Source of the DNA: UBA4823 sp034436035
GTDB taxonomy: Bacteria; Chloroflexota; Anaerolineae; Anaerolineales; UBA4823
NCBI GenBank assembly: GCA_034436035.1
Contig: DAOTVW010000018.1
Span: forward strand, 1-5,288
Direction: 5' to 3'
Length of the DNA stretch: 5,288 nucleotides
Shown here: positions 1-5,220 of the stretch, one piece after another
How positions within the stretch are numbered: the stretch's first letter is position 1
Layout: each line of letters starts with the position of its first letter
Notes under the pieces: model-generated
Seen by the model: the letters and a program-made list of their open reading frames with translations, nothing else
What the model was told of the DNA's origin: nothing
Database searches by the model: none
Translations under genes and position numbers: made by a program

Positions 1-38
1 CCTTACGGCATTATGGCAAAGGCAAATTCCGGATTGCC

Positions 39-365
39 CTATGCCCTCTTGCCATACCAGAATCGTTTCCAGTCTCCGCCGCTCGTTTGCAAGGCTAGGA
101 AGGTGTAAAGCGCCCCTGCCCAAAATCCCAGAACCATCATCAAGATCACCCAAATCAGGGAAGGCAAAAACGCCTTTTCGCGAAAGACAATCCACATCGA
201 AAACAATATGAAACCGACGTACAAATCAACTAGTGAGACGATCCCCCAGGGCATGGTGATCAATTTTGCACCCTCGCCGGCAAAATCCCCAACGGTGAAA
301 CCATAGAATAAGACAACGGTCATCGCCGCTAATCCAAGCAATGCAATCCATTTCGCAATCTTCAT
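39..365 (-). CDS. DUF1475 family small membrane protein
   Basis: This is a 108-residue integral membrane protein of unknown function that resembles the DUF1475 family. Three hydrophobic segments are visible, at about residues 5-25, 41-60 and 68-92. The stretch MPWGIVSLVDLYVGF (38-52) and the run LGFWAGALYTFLAL (79-92) read like the conserved core of that family, followed by a polar C-terminal tail (GDWKRFWYGKRA). The ATG at 365 is preceded by TAGGAG eight bases upstream, and the TAG of that site is the stop codon of the DUF1295 gene, so the two genes are probably translationally coupled. It is the last gene of the cluster in this window. The family assignment is from recalled similarity and is fairly secure. 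No biochemical role is known to me, and its constant company with DUF1295 here suggests a shared membrane function. Confidence 0.8.
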   Translation of the reverse strand: MKIAKWIALLGLAAMTVVLFYGFTVGDFAGEGAKLITMPWGIVSLVDLYVGFILFSMWIVFREKAFLPSLIWVILMMVLGFWAGALYTFLALQTSGGDWKRFWYGKRA

Positions 366-376
366 TTTATATTCTC

Positions 377-1171
377 CTATCTTTGATCCTTACTCCGCGG
401 AAACCATGGGAAAAATTCGCTCGTGGTTTCCACATATTCTTTATAGCCCGGCTTGGTTTCCTTTAATGTTTTTTCGAGCAGGGTCACACCCGATACACGC
501 ATCAAAAGAGCCGTCATTATGACCGGGCTGAAAATAGTCCACCATCCTCCAGCGGCTAGTGCTATGAGATAATAAGCCCACCATTGGGCAGAATCACCAA
601 AATAATTAGGATGGCGGGTATAACGCCACACCCCGTTTTTCAATACTTTTCCTTTATTGGCAGGGTTGGCTTTAAAGCGGGCCAGCTGCCAATCACCCAC
701 TGCCTCGAAAAAGAAACCAATCAACCAGAGGAGAATGGCAGCATAGTCTAGCCAAATCAAATGACCGTTCCTGAAGGAGCTGTGGGTGAAAATGAGCGGG
801 GTAGAAATAATCCATAATAACAAACCTTGTAAGAGAAAAACCTTAAAGAAACTGCGCCACCACCAGGCATACCCTGCTTCCTTGCGCCATGTTTGATAAC
901 GAAAATCTTCTGGTTTTCCCCAGTTTCGCCAAAGGATGTAGAGCGATAAGCGCAGACCCCAGATTGTAACGAAAATATTGAGAATTAATTGGCGCGGCAG
1001 GTCCTGCTGATTGGACAAAAAATATGCCACCCAGGCAGCAATGACAAATCCACTCCCCCAAAAGATGTCTACAATACTCGAGTTTTTTAATGCCAAACTG
1101 ATCAGCCATAAGATCAGCATTAAGATCAGTATGAGCCCTCCGATCGTTATATAAAGATTGATAAAGCTCAC
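377..1171 (-). CDS. DUF1295 family membrane protein (steroid 5-alpha reductase-like)
   Basis: This 264-residue polytopic membrane protein belongs to the DUF1295 family, related to the steroid 5-alpha-reductase C-terminal and isoprenylcysteine methyltransferase-like fold. Hydrophobic segments lie at about 7-28, 33-53, 61-80, 107-127, 140-157 and 200-225. Diagnostic motifs are VDIFWG (34-39), WGLRLSLYILWRNWGKPED (71-89) and, above all, NGVWRYTRHPNYFGD (179-193), the cofactor-binding-type C-terminal motif of this superfamily. The protein ends with an ETTSEFFPWFP segment (249-258). The start is a GTG at 1171, seven bases after AAGGAG; that site contains the TAA stop of the DegV gene. Family members are proposed to be NAD(P)H-dependent reductases or lipid-modifying enzymes, but the substrate cannot be read from sequence. 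The DegV neighbour (fatty-acid binding) makes a lipid substrate plausible; this is inference. Confidence 0.88.
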   Translation of the reverse strand: MSFINLYITIGGLILILMLILWLISLALKNSSIVDIFWGSGFVIAAWVAYFLSNQQDLPRQLILNIFVTIWGLRLSLYILWRNWGKPEDFRYQTWRKEAGYAWWWRSFFKVFLLQGLLLWIISTPLIFTHSSFRNGHLIWLDYAAILLWLIGFFFEAVGDWQLARFKANPANKGKVLKNGVWRYTRHPNYFGDSAQWWAYYLIALAAGGWWTIFSPVIMTALLMRVSGVTLLEKTLKETKPGYKEYVETTSEFFPWFPRSKDQR

Positions 1172-1182
1172 CGGTTGTCTCC

Positions 1183-2034
1183 TTAAAAAATATTTCTTTC
1201 GGTTGTTCCCACTACTGCGAAACCATAAGCGCCGGGACCGATATGTGTGCCAATGACCGGGGTGATGTCTTGTGCCATTAATTCCAGGTTAGGGAATAGC
1301 TCTGCCATATATTGCCGTAGTTCTGCCACCCTCTCATACGCATGGGTATGGACGATGGCTATTCTTTCAAAAGCTCCAATTGCGTCCAGCATTTCAAAGA
1401 TACGTTGAGTCGCCCGCTTGCGGGTGCGCACTCGTTCGGTGCCTGGTTTTCCATCATACATGGTGAGGATTGGTTTTAATTGGATTAAGGTACCAAAATT
1501 ACTCAGGAAGCGATTCATCCTACCGCTGCGTCGTAAAAATTCTAAAGTGTCTAATGCAGCAAAAACGTAACTCCGTTTAATTTGTTGGTTGAGAAGCGTT
1601 AAGATGTCTGATAACGTATTGCCTGCAGCAGCCAATTTTGCGGCGGTTTCCACCAAAAACCCGGTTCCAAGGCTGAGTTGACGGGAATCCAAAACGGTAA
1701 CCGGCACGGTTGTGGTTTCCCGTGCTGCAGAGCGAGCCACTTCTGCCACGGCACTTAAGGAGGTGGAGATATGGATGGACAAAATTTCTTTTGCGCCTTC
1801 GTCAGCGAGAGCATCGTAGACAGCGCGGAATTTTTGTGGTGAGGGCACCGCAGTGGTGGGGTGATCGGAAAAGAGGGGGAGCTTTTGGTAAAACTCTTCC
1901 CGGGTCATATCTATTCCGTCTAAATAACCTTGATTCCCAACATTAATGTACAACGGCACCACCGAGATACGATATTTTTGTATCATTTCAGGTGGTAAGT
2001 CACAGGTACTATCTGTCACAACTCGAATAGTCAT
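1183..2034 (-). CDS. DegV family fatty-acid-binding protein
   Basis: This is a 283-residue cytoplasmic DegV family protein, the usual full length of the family. DegV proteins bind a single fatty acid; in Firmicutes, relatives (FakB) present fatty acids to the kinase FakA. The N-terminal domain starts with IRVVTDSTCDLP (3-14) and carries TTAVPSP (60-66, the usual TSQPSP region), the HISTSLSAVAEVA segment (88-100) around the lipid carboxylate-binding residues, and LDSRQLSLGTGFLV (115-128). The second domain has DTLEFLRRSGRMNRF (162-176), LKPIL (186-190) and the C-terminal VIGTHIGPGAYGFAVVG (260-276). I chose ATG 2034 because AGAAGG lies six bases upstream. A TTG at 2055 would place that Shine-Dalgarno inside the coding region. 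No fakA-like partner is in the window. DUF1295 follows after 11 bases, and the TAA stop is embedded in its ribosome-binding site. Confidence 0.93.
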   Translation of the reverse strand: MTIRVVTDSTCDLPPEMIQKYRISVVPLYINVGNQGYLDGIDMTREEFYQKLPLFSDHPTTAVPSPQKFRAVYDALADEGAKEILSIHISTSLSAVAEVARSAARETTTVPVTVLDSRQLSLGTGFLVETAAKLAAAGNTLSDILTLLNQQIKRSYVFAALDTLEFLRRSGRMNRFLSNFGTLIQLKPILTMYDGKPGTERVRTRKRATQRIFEMLDAIGAFERIAIVHTHAYERVAELRQYMAELFPNLELMAQDITPVIGTHIGPGAYGFAVVGTTERNIF

Positions 2035-2139
2035 CGAATACCTTCTTTCTAACAATAAAACTAAAGAAACCGATCTATTTGTGTGAAATACATTTATATC
2101 TACCCATAATGTTATTTACTACGATGATATTCCAGGTGT
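2035..2139 (-). other. Intergenic gap between the DUF4345-like and DegV genes
   Basis: This 105-base AT-rich gap is the longest between genes of the cluster and the only plausible internal transcription break. There is no GC-rich hairpin with a T run, so I see no intrinsic terminator. A TATAAA box on the minus strand (plus 2093-2098) could be a -10 element about 60 bases before the DegV start, but no convincing -35 stands 16-18 bases upstream of it. A short inverted repeat TATTT-N5-AAATA (2076-2090) lies just downstream of that box. The Shine-Dalgarno for DegV (AGAAGG) occupies the end of the gap. Whether DegV has its own promoter is left open. Confidence 0.35.
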
Positions 2140-2484
2140 TTAAAGGACTAATATCACACCCAAGATAATTTCGATTATCAGGCTGATCATATTCGATTGA
2201 GCGTAAGATTTATCGAATACAATGGAGAAAGCGCGTGCCAAGGCAATGGCTATATAGCCAACGCCCAGCATCCGAAACGCGTTATCACCCAAGAAGAATG
2301 GTGCGACCCCTAACCCGATAAACAAGCCACCAAAGATGGCGCGAATTTCTGAAATGCCGCGCACTCCGCTTGGCTCTAAACCGATAAACCCAAACGTTGC
2401 GGATGGTTTAATCAAAGCGAGGATGCCGGTAGCGAGGGTGGCGATTGCAGCTAAAAATTTTAAAATCATGAGGATATTCATCAT
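2140..2484 (-). CDS. DUF4345-like small membrane protein
   Basis: This 114-residue protein is made almost entirely of four hydrophobic segments, at about residues 3-24, 48-65, 72-89 and 97-114. The conserved-looking core RGISEIRAIFGGLFIGLG (42-59) followed by ALARAFSIVFD (81-91) matches what I recall of the DUF4345 family, whose function is unknown. The TAG stop of the upstream selenoprotein gene is part of this gene's Shine-Dalgarno (TAGGAG), which lies five bases before the first of two consecutive ATG codons (2484 and 2481). Either start would work and they differ by one residue. The 8-base junction means the two genes are almost certainly co-transcribed and coupled. Nothing in the protein (no cysteine, no histidine cluster) suggests that it takes part in redox chemistry directly. 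Confidence 0.75.
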   Translation of the reverse strand: MMNILMILKFLAAIATLATGILALIKPSATFGFIGLEPSGVRGISEIRAIFGGLFIGLGVAPFFLGDNAFRMLGVGYIAIALARAFSIVFDKSYAQSNMISLIIEIILGVILVL

Positions 2485-2492
2485 AAAATCTC

Positions 2493-2960
2493 CTATTTTT
2501 CTAATTGATCCAATAACGAGAGTATTTCTGAGTTAGACGGGATATCCGTCATATTGTGTCCATAATGGACAAACCGAGCAAAGCCATTTTTATCCACAAT
2601 AATTTGGGCAGGCATACGACCGAGTTTGAATAAATTAATCTCCTGTCCATACAATTTCAATACACTGCCTTTTGGATCAGGCAGCCCGATAAACGGTAAT
2701 TTATTGGAAAGAAAATAATTGGTAAACGATTTTGCATCCTCAGGTCCAAGTACGATAATCTTTGTGTTTCTACTCTCGAATTCAGGAAAATCTTGACGCA
2801 ACTGCGCCATATGCTTTTGGCAAAATGGTCAAGAAAATCCGCGGTTGAATACTAATAAGACATTAGATTTTCCGCGAAAGTCGCTCAACCTAACGGGGTT
2901 ACCTTGGTAATCCGTCAAGCTGAAATCCGGTGCTGGGGTGTTCATTTCTACTTTAGGCAT
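2493..2960 (-). CDS. Selenocysteine-containing peroxiredoxin-like protein (AhpC/TSA, thioredoxin fold), TGA read through
   Basis: The gene encodes a 155-residue thioredoxin-fold redoxin if the in-frame TGA at codon 44 is read as selenocysteine. The N-terminus has the AhpC/TSA opening: TPAPDFSLTDYQGNPVRLSDFRGK (8-31), the strand NVLLVFNRGFS (33-43), then U44-P-F-C47 followed by QKHMAQLRQDFPEF. Beyond it are IIVLGPED, FIGLPDP (90-96), LYGQEINLFKLGRMP with the probable cis-proline 117, and the C-terminal HYGHNMTDIPSNSEILSLLDQL. Known relatives carry CPFC at this place, so Sec replaces the attacking cysteine. U44 and C47 are the only possible redox residues, since no other cysteine is present. 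The ATG at 2960 has AGGAAGGG six bases upstream. The alternative Met at 2810 (codon 51) has no Shine-Dalgarno and would leave a protein lacking the first strand and active site. A nonsense pseudogene or a sequencing error is the main alternative. The gene lies 26 bases after the TspO-like gene and 8 before the DUF4345-like gene. Confidence 0.88.
2787..2818 (-). promoter_or_regulatory. Bacterial SECIS-like hairpin in the redoxin coding region
   Basis: In the mRNA, UGGCGC (2809-2804) pairs with GCGUCA (2799-2794), giving six pairs including one G-U, and closes a four-base loop AGUU (2803-2800). Below it is a 5-by-3 internal loop and then an AAAA/UUUU helix (2818-2815 with 2790-2787). The loop begins 25 bases after the TGA and has a G at its second position followed by U. 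Bacterial SECIS elements, which bind SelB, are known for a small apical loop with an early G and a spacing of roughly 16-37 bases from UGA, so both criteria are met. The helix was folded by eye, and no energy was computed. Confidence 0.72.
2829..2831 (-). other. In-frame TGA, probable selenocysteine codon
   Basis: Codon 44 of the redoxin gene is TGA, followed by a C. It replaces the first cysteine of the CPFC motif and lies three residues before the retained C47. There is no frameshift: codons 1-43 and 45-155 are in the same frame and both encode recognisable parts of the same family. It is the only internal stop in the gene. Selenocysteine insertion would need SelA, SelB, SelC (the tRNA) and SelD from elsewhere in the genome, since none is in this window. 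Confidence 0.87.
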
Positions 2961-2974
2961 CTTTTTCCCTTCCT
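2961..2974 (-). promoter_or_regulatory. Shine-Dalgarno that sets the true redoxin start
   Basis: The minus-strand bases just before ATG 2960 read AGGAAGGGAAAAAG, a purine-rich ribosome-binding site with about six bases between AAGGG and the ATG. It decides for initiation at 2960, upstream of the in-frame TGA. The internal ATG at 2810 is preceded only by GCCAAAAGCAT, which has no Shine-Dalgarno match. A selected ribosome-binding site ahead of the N-terminal half argues that this half is still translated. Confidence 0.8.
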
Positions 2975-2986
2975 AACATAAAAAAA

Positions 2987-3760
2987 TTACATAACGCTTT
3001 CTTTACCATTCTTTTGCCCAATTGGCAATAAATAAGCGAGAGCGAGGGTAATTAAAACTCCTCCAAAAACCAGCCAGGTGGACGTTACTATGATCGTTTC
3101 ATTAGCTTGTTTGACGGTTATCCCTGCGAGCGCCCACAATATAACAAGCGAGAAGGCGATATCGCGTCGGGTAAAGAGGACCAAAGCTGTTATCACCAAT
3201 GTAGCAACTAGCATGATGATCATCCAGGTCAGTGGAGATAACCCAAATCCATCCCATTTATAGTAATAAAGGACATCGGATATGTTCGCAATGGTTGCCA
3301 CAGTAATCCATCCGAGATAAATGCTGAAGGGTAAGCGGAGCGCTATTTTCTCACCCAAGCTAACTTCATCTTTGGTATGGGTTTGGATATAAACGATGAT
3401 CAGCGTTACTAAAAGCGTTAGCATAACGGGTACAGTAAAGAGGAATTTTTCATAATGCCACAGAAAAATCCAGGCCATATTGGCAAAGCCGCTTAAAACA
3501 ATCCACCATCCGCTATTGCGCAGGCGTGGGTTTTGCCTTTGAGAGGGGAGTGCTTGATAGACTGCAAAGGCAATCAACCCGATATAAATGATCCCCCAGA
3601 TTGAAAAGACATAGCCAGCTGGCACAAAATAGACCTGAAAACGGTCGGAAATTTGTCCCGTGTTTAAACCATTGAACGGAAGAGCATTGGCTAAGATATT
3701 GATAAGAATGGTTGCGAATACAGAAGCGATAACAGAGATTTGTCTAAAACGGTCTTTCAT
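2987..3760 (-). CDS. TspO/MBR-like (tryptophan-rich sensory protein family) membrane protein, long form
   Basis: This 257-residue polytopic membrane protein resembles the TspO/MBR (translocator protein) family. TspO proteins bind porphyrins and similar ligands and are linked to oxidative stress and tetrapyrrole handling. It is longer than the usual ~150-160 residues of bacterial TspO and carries three extra C-terminal hydrophobic segments. Counting from the first Met of MMKDR, family-like elements are FVPAGYVFSIWGIIYIGLIAF (46-66, compare the TspO P-x-VF-x-x-W segment), ANMAWIFLWHYEKF (94-107), and LPFSIYLGWITVATIANISD (144-163, compare the P-x-x-x-W...A...N helix). Tryptophans are frequent. 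Two ATGs are adjacent (3763, 3760). AAAGGA is three bases from the first and six from the second, so I prefer 3760. It lies 57 bases after the MFS stop and 26 before the selenoprotein start. The ligand is unknown. Confidence 0.7.
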   Translation of the reverse strand: MKDRFRQISVIASVFATILINILANALPFNGLNTGQISDRFQVYFVPAGYVFSIWGIIYIGLIAFAVYQALPSQRQNPRLRNSGWWIVLSGFANMAWIFLWHYEKFLFTVPVMLTLLVTLIIVYIQTHTKDEVSLGEKIALRLPFSIYLGWITVATIANISDVLYYYKWDGFGLSPLTWMIIMLVATLVITALVLFTRRDIAFSLVILWALAGITVKQANETIIVTSTWLVFGGVLITLALAYLLPIGQKNGKESVM

Positions 3761-3820
3761 CATTTATCCTTTCACTCATTAATAATAGTATAACTGGAAA
3801 ATGAGCATTGATATACACTT

Positions 3821-5086
3821 TCAACCATTCATCATTGGATTTGGCAAGATTTGTTTTGGGGTACGGTTAGGGAGGATAATATGGCGATAAGCGAAGGTAA
3901 TTGTCCATAGCAATAGTATTGCGCTAAAGATGCCCGGTGCCCAGCTGCCCAGACTTTGTAATAAAATCCCTCCCACTGATGGGGCAATCACGCGGCTTAA
4001 GGCTTCCAGTGATGAGGCTATGCCCAAAGTTCCGCCAACCTCTTCTGGGCTGACCGATTTGCTGATGGCGCTATTGATAACCGTGTTGAGAACGCCGCCA
4101 GACATAGCGAGAGGAATTAACACCACCAGTAATAAAATCAGATTGGTCGAAAATGCCCAAAAAAGGAGTGCAGCCATCATGATCCAAAGCCCGCTAATCA
4201 ATAAAACATTTTCTCGAAAGCGGCGGGTAAGGGGACCAATTAACCCAATCTGAACAATGACCGATAAAACGCCCACATAGGCAAGGATGAACCCCGTGGT
4301 TCTGGCGTTCAACCCAATTTGTTGGGCAAATAGGGAAAATACACTTTGGAATGTTGAAAAAGCCAGAGCGTAGAACAACCGGACATGCAAAAGTGGACCT
4401 ACTTTTGGGCGCTTTAAAGCTTGTAAAAGAGCTTGCACGTTGATCGGGGGGCGTTGATGCTCAGCGGCATATTGGCGTCTGGCTTGAGTTAATGATTCCG
4501 GCAAAAACAGATAGATGGCAATCCAATTAATCAATGCGACACCAGCAGCGATAAAGGCCGGCAGGCTATAACTGGTTTGACTCAAAGCGCCGCCAATGGC
4601 CGGACCGAGAATAAATCCCAGTCCAAAAGCCGCGCCGATTAAACCCAAACCTTTTGCCCGATCTTGATCATCCGTGACATCGGTGATATAAGCTTGGGCA
4701 ACCGTGATGTTCCCACCAGTCAGCCCATCCAGAATACGGCTTATGAATAGCACGCCAATGATAAATAAGTTGGTGAATTTAGGCGAAAAGATATCTCCAA
4801 ACCACTGACCGATTGGCTGGGCAAATCCTAATAGGATAAAACTGAGAACGGTGCCAGCCACCGATAATAATAGAATGGGTCTTCTCCCATAGCGATCAGA
4901 GAAGCGCCCCAGGAGAGGTGCACCAAGGAGCTGGGCAGCAGCATAGGATGCGACTAAAAGCCCGATGATAAATTGTGTCGCGCCAAACGATTCAGCATAG
5001 TAGGGCAGTAAAGGGAGGATTAAACTAAAACCGAGTAAATCCACGAAAACAATCACAAAGATTGTCAGCAAGCGAGTATTTTTCAT
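3821..5086 (-). CDS. MFS efflux transporter, TetA-like (DHA1, 12 TM)
   Basis: This is a 421-residue proton-coupled drug antiporter of the major facilitator superfamily, the normal length for the TetA/DHA1 group. TM1 carries VDLLGFSLILPLLPYY (15-30), the typical TetA-like entrance. Motif A is GRFSDRYGRRP (60-70) between TM2 and TM3. Motif B-like RILDGLTGGNITVAQAYITDVT (117-138) covers TM4 and the following loop. Motif C, the antiporter motif in TM5, is GLGFILGPAIGG (155-166), and PESL (196-199) closes the N-terminal half. A cytoplasmic linker of about 35 residues separates the two six-helix halves. The ATG at 5086 is preceded by AAGGA with a six-base gap. A promoter and two inverted repeats lie upstream, so the gene is probably first in its operon and may be controlled by a repressor. 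The substrate cannot be inferred, and tetracycline resistance should not be assumed. Confidence 0.93.
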   Translation of the reverse strand: MKNTRLLTIFVIVFVDLLGFSLILPLLPYYAESFGATQFIIGLLVASYAAAQLLGAPLLGRFSDRYGRRPILLLSVAGTVLSFILLGFAQPIGQWFGDIFSPKFTNLFIIGVLFISRILDGLTGGNITVAQAYITDVTDDQDRAKGLGLIGAAFGLGFILGPAIGGALSQTSYSLPAFIAAGVALINWIAIYLFLPESLTQARRQYAAEHQRPPINVQALLQALKRPKVGPLLHVRLFYALAFSTFQSVFSLFAQQIGLNARTTGFILAYVGVLSVIVQIGLIGPLTRRFRENVLLISGLWIMMAALLFWAFSTNLILLLVVLIPLAMSGGVLNTVINSAISKSVSPEEVGGTLGIASSLEALSRVIAPSVGGILLQSLGSWAPGIFSAILLLWTITFAYRHIILPNRTPKQILPNPMMNG

Positions 5087-5113
5087 ATTTTTCCTTTTTT
5101 ATCCAGATTAATG

Positions 5114-5138
5114 ATGTATTGATAATGTCAATGTATTG
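5114..5138. promoter_or_regulatory. Candidate operator in the MFS leader (palindrome plus direct repeat)
   Basis: ATTGA-N5-TCAAT (5118-5132) is a perfect palindrome with five-base arms. It is embedded between two copies of ATGTATTG (5114-5121 and 5131-5138) that start 17 bases apart. The block covers the expected transcription start region just downstream of the -10 box, a typical position for a repressor site of an efflux-pump gene (MarR- or TetR-type). No regulator gene is present in the window, and AT-rich DNA makes short palindromes common, so this is tentative. Confidence 0.3.
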
Positions 5139-5146
5139 TATAGTTT

Positions 5147-5177
5147 ATTATATCATAAAAGAGCTAAAAAATGTCAG
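5147..5177 (-). promoter_or_regulatory. Extended -10 promoter for the MFS-led operon
   Basis: On the minus strand a perfect TATAAT (5147-5152) is directly preceded by TGA, forming an extended -10 (TGATATAAT). A CTGACA box (5172-5177, five of six matches to TTGACA) lies 19 bases upstream, slightly long, but an extended -10 tolerates this. Transcription would begin near 5140, giving a leader of about 54 bases before ATG 5086. The surroundings are very AT-rich. This is the best sigma-70-type promoter in the window and would serve the MFS, TspO-like, selenoprotein and DUF4345-like genes. Confidence 0.6.
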
Positions 5178-5208
5178 AATATTATTAAAGATTTTCGAGA
5201 TATTCTGA
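5174..5208. repeat. Perfect 9-bp inverted repeat overlapping the -35 box
   Basis: TCAGAATAT (5174-5182) and ATATTCTGA (5200-5208) are perfect reverse complements separated by 17 bases. The left arm overlaps the -35 box of the predicted promoter. The geometry (two arms with centres about 26 bases apart) could serve a dimeric regulator binding two half-sites. The low GC content and absence of a T run following either arm make a terminator less likely. A binding protein is not identified. Confidence 0.4.
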
Positions 5209-5220
5209 AATTGGAAAACA

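Noticed and set aside
21..38. GGCAA...TTGCC inverted repeat just after the DUF1475 stop as an intrinsic terminator
   Set aside because: The stem is only five pairs with an eight-base loop and no T run follows on the minus strand. The downstream context is cut by the window edge.
843..1109. Minus-strand open frame within the DUF1295 gene
   Set aside because: It is out of frame with a clear family member, has no ribosome-binding site and its translation resembles no protein family.
1710..1946. Plus-strand open frame opposite the DegV gene
   Set aside because: It is antisense to a well-conserved coding region, with arginine-rich, low-plausibility translation.
2336..2536. Plus-strand open frame opposite the DUF4345-like gene
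   Set aside because: It is an antisense shadow of a coding region and spans two minus-strand genes.
2493..2810. A 105-residue stand-alone redoxin starting at the ATG of 2810
   Set aside because: It has no Shine-Dalgarno, lacks the first strand and the redox motif, and the same frame continues upstream through a single TGA to a well-equipped start at 2960.
2829..2960. The 43-codon segment before the TGA as a separate small protein or pseudogene remnant
   Set aside because: It encodes the exact N-terminal part missing from the downstream piece with no frameshift or other damage, so one recoded gene is the better explanation. A single nonsense mutation stays possible.
3764..3820. Terminator or separate promoter between the MFS and TspO-like genes
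   Set aside because: There is no GC-rich hairpin with a T run. A TATACT box exists, but a TTGAAA box stands 26 bases away, too far for a normal promoter.
3785..3823. TGA stop of the MFS gene as a second selenocysteine codon
   Set aside because: The frame beyond it runs only about a dozen codons with no family similarity and no redox motif. The protein already has full TetA-like length.
3930..4253. Plus-strand open frame opposite the MFS gene
   Set aside because: It is an antisense shadow; the MFS frame explains the sequence fully.
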